Below are positions 35,351-45,494 of a stretch of 64,000 nt of DNA, one piece after another. Within the stretch, counting starts at the first letter, position 1; each line of letters opens with the position of its first letter. The position numbers and the translations under genes are program-made. A model generated the notes under the pieces. That model was not told the DNA's origin. It saw nothing but the letters and a program-made list of their open reading frames with translations, and searched no databases. The DNA comes from Vineibacter terrae (lineage in GTDB: Bacteria > Pseudomonadota > Alphaproteobacteria > Reyranellales > Reyranellaceae). The stretch spans positions 39,584-103,583 of the forward strand of contig NZ_VDUZ01000034.1 in NCBI RefSeq assembly GCF_008039615.1. Direction: 5' to 3'.

Positions 35351-35460
35351 TTCGGACCGCGGGCGTCCTCGCCCGCACTCGCCCGCAGCGAAAGCGGAGG
35401 GCGACCTCACGATGGTCGCCGCTGGCGCGCCGATGCGGGCGTGGACGCCCGCGGTCCGAA
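35351..35460. repeat. Palindromic repeat family 2
   Basis: A 110-base element with perfect 18-base end arms TTCGGACCGCGGGCGTCC and its reverse complement, three bases from the phoB stop codon. The interior is rich in GCCCGC runs. It is unrelated in sequence to families 1 and 3. The 35152-35463 stretch holds only this repeat, the preceding terminator and about 130 bases in which I see nothing. Confidence 0.85.
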
Positions 35461-35463
35461 AAA

Positions 35464-36165
35464 TCAACCGCCCTGGGCGTCGAGCGCGTAGCCGGCGGCC
35501 CGCACGGTGCGGATCAGGTCGGGCTGGCCTTCGACATTGAGCGCCACGCGCAGCCGGCGGATATGCACGTCGACGGTGCGCGCCTCGATGTAGACGTCGC
35601 GGCCCCACACCGAGTCCAGAAGCTGCTCGCGCGTGAACACGCGGCCGGGATGCTCCATGAAATGGCGCAGCAGGCGGAACTCGGTGGGACCCAGGTGCAC
35701 CGGCTTGCCCTGGCGGGTGACGCGGTGCTGGACCAGGTCCATGGTCAGGTCGGCGTAGCTCAGCACCTCGTCGGCCAGCGCCGGGCGGATGCGGCGCAGC
35801 ACGGCGCGGATGCGCGCGATCAGCTCGGCCGGCGAGAACGGCTTGCTGACATAGTCGTCAGCGCCGGCGTCCAGCCCGCGGACGCGATCATGCTCCTCGC
35901 CGCGGGCGGTCAGCAGGATGATCGGGATGTTGGCCGTGCCGGGCGCGCGGCGCAGCTGCCGGCAGACCTCGATGCCGGACATCAGCGGCAGCATCCAGTC
36001 GAGCAGCACCAGGTCGGGGCGATCCTCGTCGATGGCGCGCATCGCGGCCTCGCCGTCGCCGGCGGCCGAGACGCGGTAGCCGGCACGCTCGAGGTTGTAG
36101 CGCAGCAGCTCGACCAAAGGCGCCTCATCCTCGACGATCAGGATGTGCGTCTTGTTGGTGCTCAT
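35464..36165 (-). CDS. phoB: Phosphate regulon response regulator PhoB
   Basis: A 233-residue OmpR/PhoB-type regulator. The receiver has VEDEAPLVELLRYNL, the phospho-acceptor in LLDWMLP, and KPF. The winged helix has GPTEFRLLRHFMEHPGRVFTREQLL and RTVDVHIRRLR, which is diagnostic for PhoB. It is the last gene of the phoR-pst-phoU-phoB run, 37 bases after phoU. It activates pst and other phosphate-starvation genes when phosphorylated by PhoR. Confidence 0.95.
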   Translation of the reverse strand: MSTNKTHILIVEDEAPLVELLRYNLERAGYRVSAAGDGEAAMRAIDEDRPDLVLLDWMLPLMSGIEVCRQLRRAPGTANIPIILLTARGEEHDRVRGLDAGADDYVSKPFSPAELIARIRAVLRRIRPALADEVLSYADLTMDLVQHRVTRQGKPVHLGPTEFRLLRHFMEHPGRVFTREQLLDSVWGRDVYIEARTVDVHIRRLRVALNVEGQPDLIRTVRAAGYALDAQGG

Positions 36166-36202
36166 GCCGAGGGATGATCGCTCGGCTGTCGGCGGATTGA
36201 GT

Positions 36203-36892
36203 TCATGAAGTCCCACGGGGTCGCTCCTCGACGACCTCCTCACCGGTCCAGCGGAAGAGGAGTAGTTCGGCGATATTGGTGGCGTGGTCACCGATGCGTT
36301 CGATGTTCTTGGCCATGAACATCAGCTGGGTGCAGGCGGAGATGGTCCGGGCGTCCTCCATCATGTAGGTGAGCAGCTCGCGCACCAGGCCGTGATAGAC
36401 ATCGTCGATGTCGGCATCGCGCGTCCAGACGGCACGGGCGCGTTCGATGTCCTTCGAGGCCAGCGCGTCCAGGACATCCTTCAGCAGCGCCTGCACCAGC
36501 CGACCGAGGCGGTCGACGCCGCTCAGCGCCGGCGACGGCGTCGTCAGCGGCTGGATCTGCAGCGAGCGCTTGGCGACGTTCTTGGCGTAGTCGGCGATGC
36601 GCTCCAGCGCGCTGGCGATCTTGATCGAGGTCACGATCAGCCGCAGGTCGTTGGCCATCGGCTGGCGCAGCGCCAGCATGCGGATGACCTGGTTCTGCAC
36701 GGCGCGATCCAGCTCGTCGACCCGGTTGTCGGCCTTCATGACCTTCTCGGCGGTCTCCGAGTTGTGCTCGCGCAGGGCGGCGAGCGCCATCGCGAGCTGC
36801 GATTCGGCGAGGCCGCCCATCTCCGAAATGGTGGCGTCGAGCTTCTCCAGCTCGTCGTCGAAGCGTCTGACCATATGCTCAGCGGGCATCAT
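36203..36892 (-). CDS. phoU: Phosphate transport regulator PhoU
   Basis: A 229-residue all-helical protein with two PhoU repeats; metal-binding E-x3-D patterns appear in KADNRVDELDRAVQNQVIRM and later RDADIDDVYHGLVREL. It links Pst transport state to PhoR inhibition. It follows pstB by 19 bases. Start ATG 36892 is doubled (MM). Confidence 0.95.
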   Translation of the reverse strand: MMPAEHMVRRFDDELEKLDATISEMGGLAESQLAMALAALREHNSETAEKVMKADNRVDELDRAVQNQVIRMLALRQPMANDLRLIVTSIKIASALERIADYAKNVAKRSLQIQPLTTPSPALSGVDRLGRLVQALLKDVLDALASKDIERARAVWTRDADIDDVYHGLVRELLTYMMEDARTISACTQLMFMAKNIERIGDHATNIAELLLFRWTGEEVVEERPRGTS

Positions 36893-36911
36893 GCGTCTCC
36901 CAGCGTGCGGC

Positions 36912-37727
36912 TCAGCCGAAGCGGCCGGTGATGTAGGCCTGCGTGCGCTCTTCCTTCGGGTTGGTGAAGATCTGCGACGTGTCGCCGTACTCCACGAGGT
37001 CGCCGAGATGGAAGAACGCCGTGCGCTGCGAGACGCGCGCGGCCTGCTGCATGGAATGGGTCACGATCACGATCGTGTAGTTCTCGCGCAGCTCGTCGAT
37101 CAGCTCCTCGATCCTGGCCGTGGCGATCGGATCGAGCGCCGAGCACGGCTCGTCCATCAGGATCACCTCGGGGCTGACCGCGATGGCACGTGCGATGCAC
37201 AGGCGCTGCTGCTGGCCGCCGGAGAGGCCGGTGCCGGGCTTGTCGAGGCGGTCCTTCACCTCTTTCCACAGCCCGGCGCGGGTGAGACTCGACTCCACGA
37301 TCTCGTCGAGCTCGTTCTTGCCCTGGGCGATGCCGTGGATCCTCGGCCCGTAGGCGACGTTCTCGTAGATCGACTTGGGAAACGGATTGGGCTTCTGGAA
37401 GACCATGCCCACCCGGGCCCGCAGCTGCACGACATCGATGCGGCGATCGTAGATGTCGTCGCCGTCGATCTTGATCGAGCCTTCCACCCGGCAGCCCTCG
37501 ACCACGTCGTTCATGCGGTTGAGGCAGCGCAGGTAGGTCGACTTGCCGCAGCCCGACGGGCCGATCAGCGCCGTCACCTCGCGTTCGTTGATGTCGAGGT
37601 CGACGCCGTGCAGGGCTTCCTTCTCGCCGTAGAAGACCTTGACCCCTTGGGACACGACCTTGGGCGCGTGGTTGCCCGACGCGGCGCCCGCAGTCGCGGC
37701 AACGGGTTTGATAGCAACGGTGTTCAT
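36912..37727 (-). CDS. pstB: Phosphate ABC transporter ATPase PstB
   Basis: A 271-residue ATPase. Walker A is GPSGCGKST, the PstB-typical [20 protein letters not shown] follows, the signature is [14 protein letters not shown], and Walker [20 protein letters not shown] precedes ATG 37727 (GTG 37730 is one codon earlier). It lies 43 bases after pstA. Confidence 0.96.
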   Translation of the reverse strand: MNTVAIKPVAATAGAASGNHAPKVVSQGVKVFYGEKEALHGVDLDINEREVTALIGPSGCGKSTYLRCLNRMNDVVEGCRVEGSIKIDGDDIYDRRIDVVQLRARVGMVFQKPNPFPKSIYENVAYGPRIHGIAQGKNELDEIVESSLTRAGLWKEVKDRLDKPGTGLSGGQQQRLCIARAIAVSPEVILMDEPCSALDPIATARIEELIDELRENYTIVIVTHSMQQAARVSQRTAFFHLGDLVEYGDTSQIFTNPKEERTQAYITGRFG

Positions 37728-37770
37728 CACGATTCCCCTTGGCCCCTCAGGCCTATCGCGTGACGGGAGA

Positions 37771-39093
37771 TTACCAGCGGCGCTCGAAGCGGCGACGCAG
37801 CAGCACGGCGGCAGCGTTCATCACGATCAGGAACGCCAGCAGGATCAGGATGGCGGCCGAGGTGCGCTCGACGAACGACCGCTCCGGCGCGCCGGCCCAC
37901 ATGTAGATCTGCACCGGCAGGGCGGTGGCCGGATCGAACGGCGTCGCCGGATAGGCGACGACGAAAGCCACCATGCCGATCAGCAGCAGCGGCGCGGTCT
38001 CGCCCAGGGCGCGGGCCATGCCGATGATCGTGCCGGTCAGGATGCCGGGCAGCGCCAGCGGCAGCACGTGATGGGTGATCACCTGCATCTTGGAGGCGCC
38101 GACGCCCAGCGCCGCCTCGCGGATCGACGGCGGCACCGCCTTGATCGAGGCACGCGTGGCGATGATCACGACCGGCAGCGTCATCAGCGACAGCACGAGG
38201 CCGCCCACCACCGGCGCCGAGCGCGGCATGCCGAAGAAGTTCAGGAAGATCGCCAGCCCCAGCAGGCCGAAGACGATCGACGGCACGGCAGCCAGGTTGT
38301 TGATGTTGACCTCGATCAGGTCGGTCCAGCGGTTGCGGGCCGCGAACTCCTCGAGATAGACCGCGGCGGCGACGCCCACGGGCAGGGCGGTCAGCAGCAC
38401 CACCAGCATCATGTACATCGATCCGATGATGGCCACGCCCATGCCGGCCTGCTCGGGGTCGCTGGACGCGCCGTTGACGAACAGCGCGCCGTTGAACCGC
38501 TTCTTCAACCGGTTGTCGGCGACCAGCTTGTCGACCCAGGCGATCTGGCGGTCCTTGAGCCGGCGCTGGTTCTCCGGCAGGTCACGCGCGATCTGGCCCT
38601 TGATCAGGGTGTCGACGTCGGCGCTGGCCGATACCCATACCGGCACGGTCTTGCCGATCAGGGTCGGGTCGGCCATCACGATGCGCCGCAGCTCGTTGTC
38701 GGCGCCGTTCGACAGCAGCGCATAGGCCTCGCGCCGCTGGGCGCGGTCGCTGCCGACGCCCAGCGTATCGCGCAGGGCGGTGCGCAGCAGCGCCGTGTAG
38801 TCGGCGGCCCGCAGCGTGGTGTCGTCCACCTTGCCGCCGGGCGCCAGTGTCGCGGCGTCGAGGTTGACGTCGAGCCGCATCTTGCTCTGCTGCAGCGCGC
38901 CGTAGCCCTGCACCACCAGGGTGACGAAGAGCCACGCGAGGAAGAACAGGCCGAAGGCGATCGCCGCGATGCCGTAGGCGCGGAAGCGCCGTTCCGCGGC
39001 ATAGCGGGAGCGCACGCGCTTCTCGTTCAGCACCAGCTTGCGGGGCGCTCGGTTGGCCATTGCGGCGGTCATGGGAAGGGCTGAATCGGTCAT
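37771..39093 (-). CDS. pstA: Phosphate ABC transporter permease PstA (long form)
   Basis: A 440-residue permease. The first about 190 residues hold one membrane segment and a long periplasmic insert (DUF3333-type extension common in alphaproteobacterial PstA). The C-terminal half carries about six segments and the coupling loop [25 protein letters not shown]. It forms the phosphate channel with PstC. It is 28 bases after pstC. Confidence 0.94.
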   Translation of the reverse strand: MTDSALPMTAAMANRAPRKLVLNEKRVRSRYAAERRFRAYGIAAIAFGLFFLAWLFVTLVVQGYGALQQSKMRLDVNLDAATLAPGGKVDDTTLRAADYTALLRTALRDTLGVGSDRAQRREAYALLSNGADNELRRIVMADPTLIGKTVPVWVSASADVDTLIKGQIARDLPENQRRLKDRQIAWVDKLVADNRLKKRFNGALFVNGASSDPEQAGMGVAIIGSMYMMLVVLLTALPVGVAAAVYLEEFAARNRWTDLIEVNINNLAAVPSIVFGLLGLAIFLNFFGMPRSAPVVGGLVLSLMTLPVVIIATRASIKAVPPSIREAALGVGASKMQVITHHVLPLALPGILTGTIIGMARALGETAPLLLIGMVAFVVAYPATPFDPATALPVQIYMWAGAPERSFVERTSAAILILLAFLIVMNAAAVLLRRRFERRW

Positions 39094-39121
39094 GGGAATG
39101 GGTGCCTCGGATGGGGCGCGC

Positions 39122-40501
39122 TCAGTCGTACTGCTCGCGGTACTTCCGCACGATGTGCAGGGCGTAGATGTTGAGCAGCAGCGTGACGGCGAACAGGGTC
39201 AGGCCCAGCGCGAAGGCGACCAGGGTCTGCGGGCTGTTGAACTCCAGGTCGCCGGTGAGCTGGCTCACGATCTTGACCGTGACCGTGGTCACCGAGTCGA
39301 ACGGGTTCAGCGTCAGCTTGGCGGCGATGCCGGCGGCCATGACCACGATCATGGTCTCGCCGATGGCGCGCGACACGGCCAGCAGCACGCTGCCCACGAT
39401 GCCGGGCAGGGCCGCCGGCATCACCACCCGCTTGATGGTTTCCGACTGCGTGGCGCCCAGCGCATAGGAGCCGTCGCGCAGCGACTGCGGCACCGCATTG
39501 ATGATGTCGTCCGACAGCGACGAGACGAACGGGATGATCATCACGCCCATCACGACACCCGCCGTGAGCGCGCTGGTGGCCGAGACGTCGAGGCCGACCG
39601 AGGCGCCGATGTCGCGGAACAGCGGCCCCAGGGTGGAGAGCGCGAAAAAGCCGTACACGACCGTGGGAATGCCGGCCAGGATCTCGAGCAGCGGCTTGAC
39701 CCAGGCGCGCACCGTCTTGTGGGCGTACTCGGACAGGTAGATGGCCGACAGCAGGCCGATCGGCACCGCCACCAGCATCGCGATCAGCGAGATGAACACC
39801 GTGCCCCACAGCAGCGGGATCAGGCCGAACTGGCCGGCCGAGCCGTCGCGGCCGGCGGCGCTGAAGCGCGGATCCCAGACCAGCCCGAAGAAGAAGTCCT
39901 GCGGCGGCACCATCGAGAAGAAGTGCAGCGTCTCGAACAGCATCGAGCAGACGATGCCGACCGTGGTCAGGATGGCGATGGCCGAGCATGCCACCAGGCC
40001 CCAGGTCGCGGCGCGCTCGACATGGTTGCGCGCCCGCAGCGTCGGCGCGATGCGGCGGGCACCGAAGAAGAAGCCGATCGCCGCCAGGCCGATCACCAGC
40101 ACCGCCATCGCCCAGCTTGCGGTCGCATGCAGCGATTGCTGGCGCGCCGCGGCTTCCTTGGCGTAGGCCGGCACGTCGCCCACCGTGGCCCGGCCGCGCA
40201 CGAGGTTGTCGATGATGGTCAGCACGAGGCTCAGCTTGTCCGGCGGCAGCGCGCGCACGTCGTCGGGCAGGCTGTTGCGCACCACCATGTCGACGACCAT
40301 CGGCTCGACCACGACCCACAGCAGCAGCAGGACCAGCGCCGGCACCGCCGCCCACAGCGCCACATACGATCCGTAGTAGGGCGGCCGCGAGTGGAGGGCG
40401 CGGGTGTGGCCGCCGGCCGTTGCCAGCGCGCGCTGCCTGCCGACCACGAAGCTGGCCAGCATCATCAGCAGGACGACGGCGAGCACGAGGGTGCTGGACA
40501 T
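39122..40501 (-). CDS. pstC: Phosphate ABC transporter permease PstC (long form)
   Basis: A 459-residue permease with an N-terminal extension including several extra membrane segments before the conserved core (FFFGLVWDPRF onward) and the coupling loop LRDGSYALGATQSETIKRVVMPAALPG. Extended PstC paired with extended PstA is a common alphaproteobacterial arrangement. A hairpin separates it from pstS. Confidence 0.94.
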   Translation of the reverse strand: MSSTLVLAVVLLMMLASFVVGRQRALATAGGHTRALHSRPPYYGSYVALWAAVPALVLLLLWVVVEPMVVDMVVRNSLPDDVRALPPDKLSLVLTIIDNLVRGRATVGDVPAYAKEAAARQQSLHATASWAMAVLVIGLAAIGFFFGARRIAPTLRARNHVERAATWGLVACSAIAILTTVGIVCSMLFETLHFFSMVPPQDFFFGLVWDPRFSAAGRDGSAGQFGLIPLLWGTVFISLIAMLVAVPIGLLSAIYLSEYAHKTVRAWVKPLLEILAGIPTVVYGFFALSTLGPLFRDIGASVGLDVSATSALTAGVVMGVMIIPFVSSLSDDIINAVPQSLRDGSYALGATQSETIKRVVMPAALPGIVGSVLLAVSRAIGETMIVVMAAGIAAKLTLNPFDSVTTVTVKIVSQLTGDLEFNSPQTLVAFALGLTLFAVTLLLNIYALHIVRKYREQYD

Positions 40502-40617
40502 GGGAACCCCAAGGGTGGCGGCGGCAGCCGCGATGACTTTGTCACTCCCTCGGCGGTGAAAGCGGTGCGCCGCGTGCCCGCCGGGGGAAGGAGAAAGTCA
40601 TGACAGGCCAGAGAGAA

Positions 40618-40646
40618 AGGCCGGCGCGGTGGCACCGCGCCGGCCT
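40618..40646 (-). terminator. Hairpin between pstS and pstC (attenuator-like)
   Basis: Perfect 12-base arms AGGCCGGCGCGG/CCGCGCCGGCCT around a 5-base loop, beginning eight bases past the pstS stop on the minus strand. There is no clear T-run. Such a stem would stabilise the pstS message or partly reduce read-through into pstC, giving the binding protein in excess over the permeases. Confidence 0.65.
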
Positions 40647-40653
40647 GCTGGCG

Positions 40654-41688
40654 TCAGTTGACGAGCGCGCCCTTGCTGAAGGCGGCGCGCACGCTGGTGC
40701 GCTCGGTGGCCGGCATCGGGATCAGGCCCTTGTCGGTGGCCATGCCCTCGTCGCCCACCACCTTGTCGCTGAGGAAGAACTCGACGTATTCCTTCAGCCC
40801 GGGGATCACCGAGAGGTGCGCCTTCTTGACGTAGAAGTACAGCGGCCGCGAGACCGGGTACTTGCCGTCGGCGATGCTCTCAACAGTCGGCACGATGCCG
40901 GACACGGTCGCGACCTGGATCTTGTCCTTGTTCTGCTCGTAGAAGCTCAGGCCGAACACGCCGACCGCGGTGGGCGTGCGCTGGATGCGGGCCAGCGTCT
41001 CGGTGTAGTCGCCGTCGATGTCGACCGACAGGCCGTCCTTGCGCACCGCCTTGCAGGCGTTGGCCCTGGCCTTGGCGTCGGCGATGGCCTTGATCTCGGG
41101 GAAGTCGTGGCAGCCGGCTTCCAGGACCTTCTCCTCGAACACCTCGCGGGTGCCGTGCTTCTCGCCGGGGATGAAGATCTGGATCGGCTGGTCGGGCAGC
41201 TTCGGGTCGATCTCCTTCCAGTTCTTGTACGGGTTCGCCGCGAGCGCGCCCTTCACCGGCACCTGGGCGGCGACGGCGAGGTAGACGTGCTTGGGCTCGA
41301 GCGCGAAATGGCCGGTCTTGACGCTGCTGGCGAAGACGATGCCGTCGTAGCCGATCTTGATCTCCTGGATCTCCGCGACGCCGTTCTTCTTGCACTCCTC
41401 GATCTCGCTCGGCTTGATCTTGCGCGAGGAGTTGGCGATGTCGATCGTCTTCTCGCCGACGCCGCCGCAGAAATTCTTCAGGCCGGCCGATGAGCCGCCC
41501 GACTCGACGATCGGCGTCTTGAACTTGCCGGCGAAGGCCTTGCCGAACTGCTCGGCCGCGATGTTGGCGAAGGGCAGCACGGTGGACGACCCGGCGATCT
41601 GGATCTGGTCGCGCGCCTGCGCCGGGCCGAAGGACAGCACGGCCAGCGCGGCCGTGAACGTGCCGGCGGTGAGGGTTCTGACGAGCAT
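40654..41688 (-). CDS. pstS: Periplasmic phosphate-binding protein PstS
   Basis: A 344-residue binding protein with a signal peptide ([25 protein letters not shown]). The phosphate-contact loops are [25 protein letters not shown] and [12 protein letters not shown] 41688 follows GGGAGC at normal spacing; ATG 41700 is four codons earlier. The gap to phoR is 184 bases, enough for its own promoter. I could not make out a convincing Pho box there. Confidence 0.96.
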   Translation of the reverse strand: MLVRTLTAGTFTAALAVLSFGPAQARDQIQIAGSSTVLPFANIAAEQFGKAFAGKFKTPIVESGGSSAGLKNFCGGVGEKTIDIANSSRKIKPSEIEECKKNGVAEIQEIKIGYDGIVFASSVKTGHFALEPKHVYLAVAAQVPVKGALAANPYKNWKEIDPKLPDQPIQIFIPGEKHGTREVFEEKVLEAGCHDFPEIKAIADAKARANACKAVRKDGLSVDIDGDYTETLARIQRTPTAVGVFGLSFYEQNKDKIQVATVSGIVPTVESIADGKYPVSRPLYFYVKKAHLSVIPGLKEYVEFFLSDKVVGDEGMATDKGLIPMPATERTSVRAAFSKGALVN

Positions 41689-41872
41689 GGGAGCTCCCAT
41701 GGAATTGGTTGCGGTCCGGAAACCAAACCGGCGGGGGACCGCATCCCGCCGTCGCGGGCCAGTCCTATGAACCTAACAACATGGTTTTATTTCTGATTTG
41801 TTGCAGATCAATGACGCTCGCCGGCCCGGACCTGGATCAGAATGATAGACAACTGTCTTAGTTGTTGATGAA

Positions 41873-43282
41873 TCAACCTTTTTGGACGCCTGCAGGCTCC
41901 TTTGACGCAGTGGAAAACTCGTTGTCCGGTAACAGCACCGTAAAGGTGGAGCCCTCGCCAACAGCGCTTTCGACGGTCAGCCGGCCACGGTGGCGGTTCA
42001 GCACATGCTTGACGATCGCCAGACCCAGGCCGGTGCCGCCCATCTGCCGCGACCGAGCCGTGTCGACGCGATAGAAGCGCTCGGTGAGGCGCGGCAGGTG
42101 CTCGGCGGCGATGCCTTCACCTTGGTCGCTCACGATCAGGCGCACCCCGTCGTCCTGGCGGCTGGCGCCGACCCGCACGCTCGTGCCTGGGCGGGTGTAC
42201 TTGACGGCGTTGTCGATCAGGTTCTGGAACGCCATCGCCAGCTCGTCGCGATCGCCGATCACGGTCGGCAGATCGGGTGGCACGTCGAGCGTCAGCGTCA
42301 CCTGGCGCGGGCGTGCTTTCATCTCCAGCATCTCGACCAGGCCGCGCAGCAGCGGGCCGACCTCGACCCGCCCGGTCGGCGACTCGTGCTCGCGCTGCTC
42401 GATGCGCGAAAGTGAAAGAAGATCCTCGACGAGGCGCCGCATGCGGCCGGTCTGCTCGGCCATGATCGCCAGGAACCGGTCCTGCGCCTCGGCGTCGTCG
42501 CGCGCCGGGCCGCGCAAGGTCTCGACGAAGCCCACCAGGCTGGCCAGCGGCGTGCGCAGCTCATGGCTGGCGTTGGCCACGAAGTCGGCCCGCATGCGCT
42601 CCGCCCGGCGCAGCGCCGTCATGTCGTGGAGCACGACCAGCACCAGCGATCCGTCGTCGGTCGGCCGCGGCAGCGCCTTGATATGGGCCGCCAGGATGCG
42701 CTCGGGCGGGCCGGGCACGGCGATCTCGGCCGGGTCGTCGATCGGCGCACCGGCCAGCGCCGCATCGACGGAATCGAGCAGCGTGGGCTGGCGCAGCGTC
42801 GCGGCCAGGTCACGGCCGGTTTCGATCGGCCCCAGCAGGGTGCGAGCCGCGCGGTTGAAGCGCACGACGCGGCGACTGCCGTCGATGCCCAGCAGCGGGT
42901 CCGGCAGGCCGTCGACGATGGCCTGGGCCGACGCCGACAGCGAATCGATGGAGGCGCGCTGCCGGTGCCACAGGCGGGCCAGCGCCGCCACGCCGCCCGC
43001 CAGCTCTTCGGCCGCCGGCGACAGCACGAAGCGCGGCACATCCGGCTCGTCGCCGCGCGACAGCGCCTCCACGAAGCGCGCGAAGCGGCCGATCGACAGC
43101 ACGTAGCGGCGCACCACGATCACGGTGGCCAGCGCGATACCGGCGAAGGCGACCAGCGCCGGCAGCGGCGCCAGCGCCCGCATCCAGACCAGCACCGCCA
43201 GCGCCAGCGCCGAGGGCAGCAGCGCGATGACGTTGGCAATGACGTGCCGGCGAAACGGCAATGACGACGAGGTCTCGGCCAT
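41873..43282 (-). CDS. phoR: Phosphate regulon sensor histidine kinase PhoR
   Basis: A 469-residue kinase with two N-terminal membrane segments (residues about 15-60), a PAS domain (AIVDGLPDPLLGIDGSRRVVRFN), the H-box FVANASHELRTPLASL, and the ATPase boxes NLIDNAVKY, DQGEGI and GGTGLGLAIVKHVL. It phosphorylates PhoB when Pst reports low phosphate. ATG 43282 (MAETSSS) is the likely start. It lies upstream of pstS on the same strand. Confidence 0.93.
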   Translation of the reverse strand: MAETSSSLPFRRHVIANVIALLPSALALAVLVWMRALAPLPALVAFAGIALATVIVVRRYVLSIGRFARFVEALSRGDEPDVPRFVLSPAAEELAGGVAALARLWHRQRASIDSLSASAQAIVDGLPDPLLGIDGSRRVVRFNRAARTLLGPIETGRDLAATLRQPTLLDSVDAALAGAPIDDPAEIAVPGPPERILAAHIKALPRPTDDGSLVLVVLHDMTALRRAERMRADFVANASHELRTPLASLVGFVETLRGPARDDAEAQDRFLAIMAEQTGRMRRLVEDLLSLSRIEQREHESPTGRVEVGPLLRGLVEMLEMKARPRQVTLTLDVPPDLPTVIGDRDELAMAFQNLIDNAVKYTRPGTSVRVGASRQDDGVRLIVSDQGEGIAAEHLPRLTERFYRVDTARSRQMGGTGLGLAIVKHVLNRHRGRLTVESAVGEGSTFTVLLPDNEFSTASKEPAGVQKG

Positions 43283-43385
43283 GCCGCCCAGTATACGAAC
43301 CGGCGCCGCGGTTCCAGGCATTAACGTCGGCGGAACCTGTCAGGACTCATCCGGCGAGGGAGCGTGCGCGGTGTGCTGCTCGCGA

Positions 43386-44156
43386 TCACCGCCCGCGCCA
43401 CTGCGGGGGACGCTTCTCGGCGAAGGCCTGCGGACCTTCGAGCGCATCCTCGCTGAGGTACACCGACTCGAACAGGTGATGGGCGGCCCGCAGCCCGGCC
43501 GAGCGGCCCATCTCGGCCGAGAGATACACCAGCTCCCGTGCAGCCTTCACCGTGAGCGGCGCGTTGCCTGCGATGGTGCGGGCCATGCCCAGCGCATGCG
43601 CGCGCAGCTCAGCTGCCGGCACCACGGCGTTGACATAGCCCAGCTCGTATCCGCGCTGCGCCGTGAGCGGCTGTCCGGTCAGCAGCAGCTCCATCACGAT
43701 GCGCTGCGGCAGCATCCGGGTCAGCGGCGCGGCCCAGGGCATGCCGCGGCCCACCTTGGCTTCGGTGATCCCGAACACCGCATGGTCGGCGGCGATGCAC
43801 AGATCGCACATCTGCGCCAGCAGCCAGCCGCCGGCATAGGCGAGCCCATTGACCGCGGCGATCACAGGCTTGCTGACATGCACCGTGTCGCCGAGCACGG
43901 GCACGAAATCGCGCGGTGGCACGCGCAGCCGCTGGCCGGCGGCTTCCTTCAGGTCCATGCCGGCGCAGAAGGCGCGCTCGCCGCTGCCAGTCAGGATGGC
44001 CACCTTCAGTTCCGGCGACGCCTCGAAACGATCCCACGCCTGGCGCAGGCCCTTGATCAGGCCGGCGTTGATGGCGTTGAGCTGCCGCGGCCGGTTCAGG
44101 GTGATGACGGCGACACCATCCTCGGTATCGAACAGCACTTCCTCGGTCAGGTTCAT
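43386..44156 (-). CDS. Enoyl-CoA hydratase/isomerase family protein
   Basis: A 256-residue crotonase-fold protein. The oxyanion-hole segments are AFCAGMDLKEA and AVNGLAYAGGWLLAQMCD. The second catalytic-Glu position reads ITEAKVGRGMPWAAP, so at least one acidic residue is present, but the classical hydratase pair is not obvious and an isomerase or hydrolase role is possible. Its ATG overlaps the stop of the preceding CoA-transferase gene (ATGA), making it the distal gene of the minus-strand catabolic operon. Confidence 0.88.
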   Translation of the reverse strand: MNLTEEVLFDTEDGVAVITLNRPRQLNAINAGLIKGLRQAWDRFEASPELKVAILTGSGERAFCAGMDLKEAAGQRLRVPPRDFVPVLGDTVHVSKPVIAAVNGLAYAGGWLLAQMCDLCIAADHAVFGITEAKVGRGMPWAAPLTRMLPQRIVMELLLTGQPLTAQRGYELGYVNAVVPAAELRAHALGMARTIAGNAPLTVKAARELVYLSAEMGRSAGLRAAHHLFESVYLSEDALEGPQAFAEKRPPQWRGR

Positions 44157-45424
44157 CAGCTACCTCCCAATTGCGCGTGCGCCGCGCGCTCCAGGTGCTC
44201 TCTATGCTCCGGCGCCGCGATGGCCACCAGGGCGCGCGCCCGCTCGCGCAAGCTGCGCCCGCGCAGCCGGGCCACGCCGAATTCGGTCGCCACGACGTCA
44301 ACGTCGCTGCGCGGCGTTGTCACCGGGCCGCCGAGCCGGGCCACGATCCGGGAGGCGCCAGCACGGCCGGTCGCGGGCAATGCCACGATCGATGCGCCGC
44401 CTTCCGACAGGCTGGCGGCCCGCACGAAATCCACCTGCCCGCCGACCGCGCCGACATAATCCGCGCCCACCGCCTCGGCATTCACCTGGCCCGTCAGGTC
44501 GACCTCGAGGGCGGAATTGATCGACACCAGCCGCTTGAGCCGGCCCAGCGCCGATCCCGCATGGGTGTAGTCGGCGGTGCAGAGCCGCAGGGCGGTGTTG
44601 CCGTCGGCGAAGCGGTACAGGCGGGACGTGCCGATCAGGCTGCCGGTGACCGTGATGCCTGGGTCGACCTCCTTGAAGGCATTGGTGACCACGCCGCGTG
44701 CCATGAGGTCTGCCGCCGAATCGCCGATCATACCGGAATGGATGCCCAGGTCGCGCCGGTCGTGCAGCATCGCGACGATGGCCTCCGGCACGGCGCCGAT
44801 GCCGACCTGCAGCGTCGCGCGGTCGGGGATCAGATCGCGCAGATGATCCGCGATACGCCGCTCGAGGTCGCCGAAGGGCGCCGCTGGCAGCTCGACCAGC
44901 GGCCGGTCGGTGTGGACGCCGACGGTGATCTCGTCGCTGCGCAGCGGCTGGTCGCAGGGTGTCCACGGCACCTGCGCGTTGATCTCGGCGATGACGACCG
45001 AGGCTGACGCGATCGCGGCGCGCACGTAGTCGTTGATGAGGCCGAAGCTGTGCTCGCCGCGGGCGTTGGCCGGGCTCACGAGCACGAGCGCGACATCGCA
45101 GCGGATCAGGCCGGCGCGGATCAGCCGGGGTATCGACGATATGTGGCAGGGGATCGGGTCCAGGCTGCCGGCTTTCACGAGCTTGCGCAGGCTGCCAATG
45201 CCGCCCAGGCCCGTGAGGCGCAGGCAGTCGGCATGCTCAGGCTGGAACGTGCTGGAGAAGTTGGCCCCGAGGAAGACGCTGCTGCCGCGGAAGGCGGCGC
45301 GCTGGCGCACCAGCTGCTCCGTCAGGCTCAGCGGCTCGCCAGTCGCCTGCCCGAAAACGATTCCGGCGCCGGGTCGGATATGCCGCGCCAGATCAAGGTC
45401 CTCGATCGACTCGAGCCGGATCAT
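44156..45424 (-). CDS. Acetyl-CoA hydrolase/transferase family protein (4-hydroxybutyrate CoA-transferase-like)
   Basis: A 422-residue class I CoA-transferase/hydrolase. The core has LQVGIGAVPEAIV, GIHSGMIGDSAADL, INSALEVDLTGQVNAE and GGQVDFVRAA. The C-terminal VVATEFGVARLRGRSLRERA is a family hallmark. It exchanges CoA between short carboxylates or hydrolyses a CoA thioester. GAGGA precedes ATG 45424. It lies 70 bases after the two-subunit CoA-transferase and overlaps the enoyl-CoA hydratase gene. Confidence 0.9.
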   Translation of the reverse strand: MIRLESIEDLDLARHIRPGAGIVFGQATGEPLSLTEQLVRQRAAFRGSSVFLGANFSSTFQPEHADCLRLTGLGGIGSLRKLVKAGSLDPIPCHISSIPRLIRAGLIRCDVALVLVSPANARGEHSFGLINDYVRAAIASASVVIAEINAQVPWTPCDQPLRSDEITVGVHTDRPLVELPAAPFGDLERRIADHLRDLIPDRATLQVGIGAVPEAIVAMLHDRRDLGIHSGMIGDSAADLMARGVVTNAFKEVDPGITVTGSLIGTSRLYRFADGNTALRLCTADYTHAGSALGRLKRLVSINSALEVDLTGQVNAEAVGADYVGAVGGQVDFVRAASLSEGGASIVALPATGRAGASRIVARLGGPVTTPRSDVDVVATEFGVARLRGRSLRERARALVAIAAPEHREHLERAAHAQLGGS

Positions 45425-45494
45425 CGCGAGATCCTCGGCAGCATCTGACAGGCGCCTTCCGGCAGCGATGCGTCCATGATCTTGTCCCTCGTGC

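Noticed and set aside
41700..41872. A Pho box upstream of pstS
   Set aside because: The gap was read on both strands for two CTGTCAT-like direct repeats 11 bases apart. ATGATAG-type partial matches exist near 41840, but no convincing pair was found. Regulation by PhoB is expected from the family but is not shown here.
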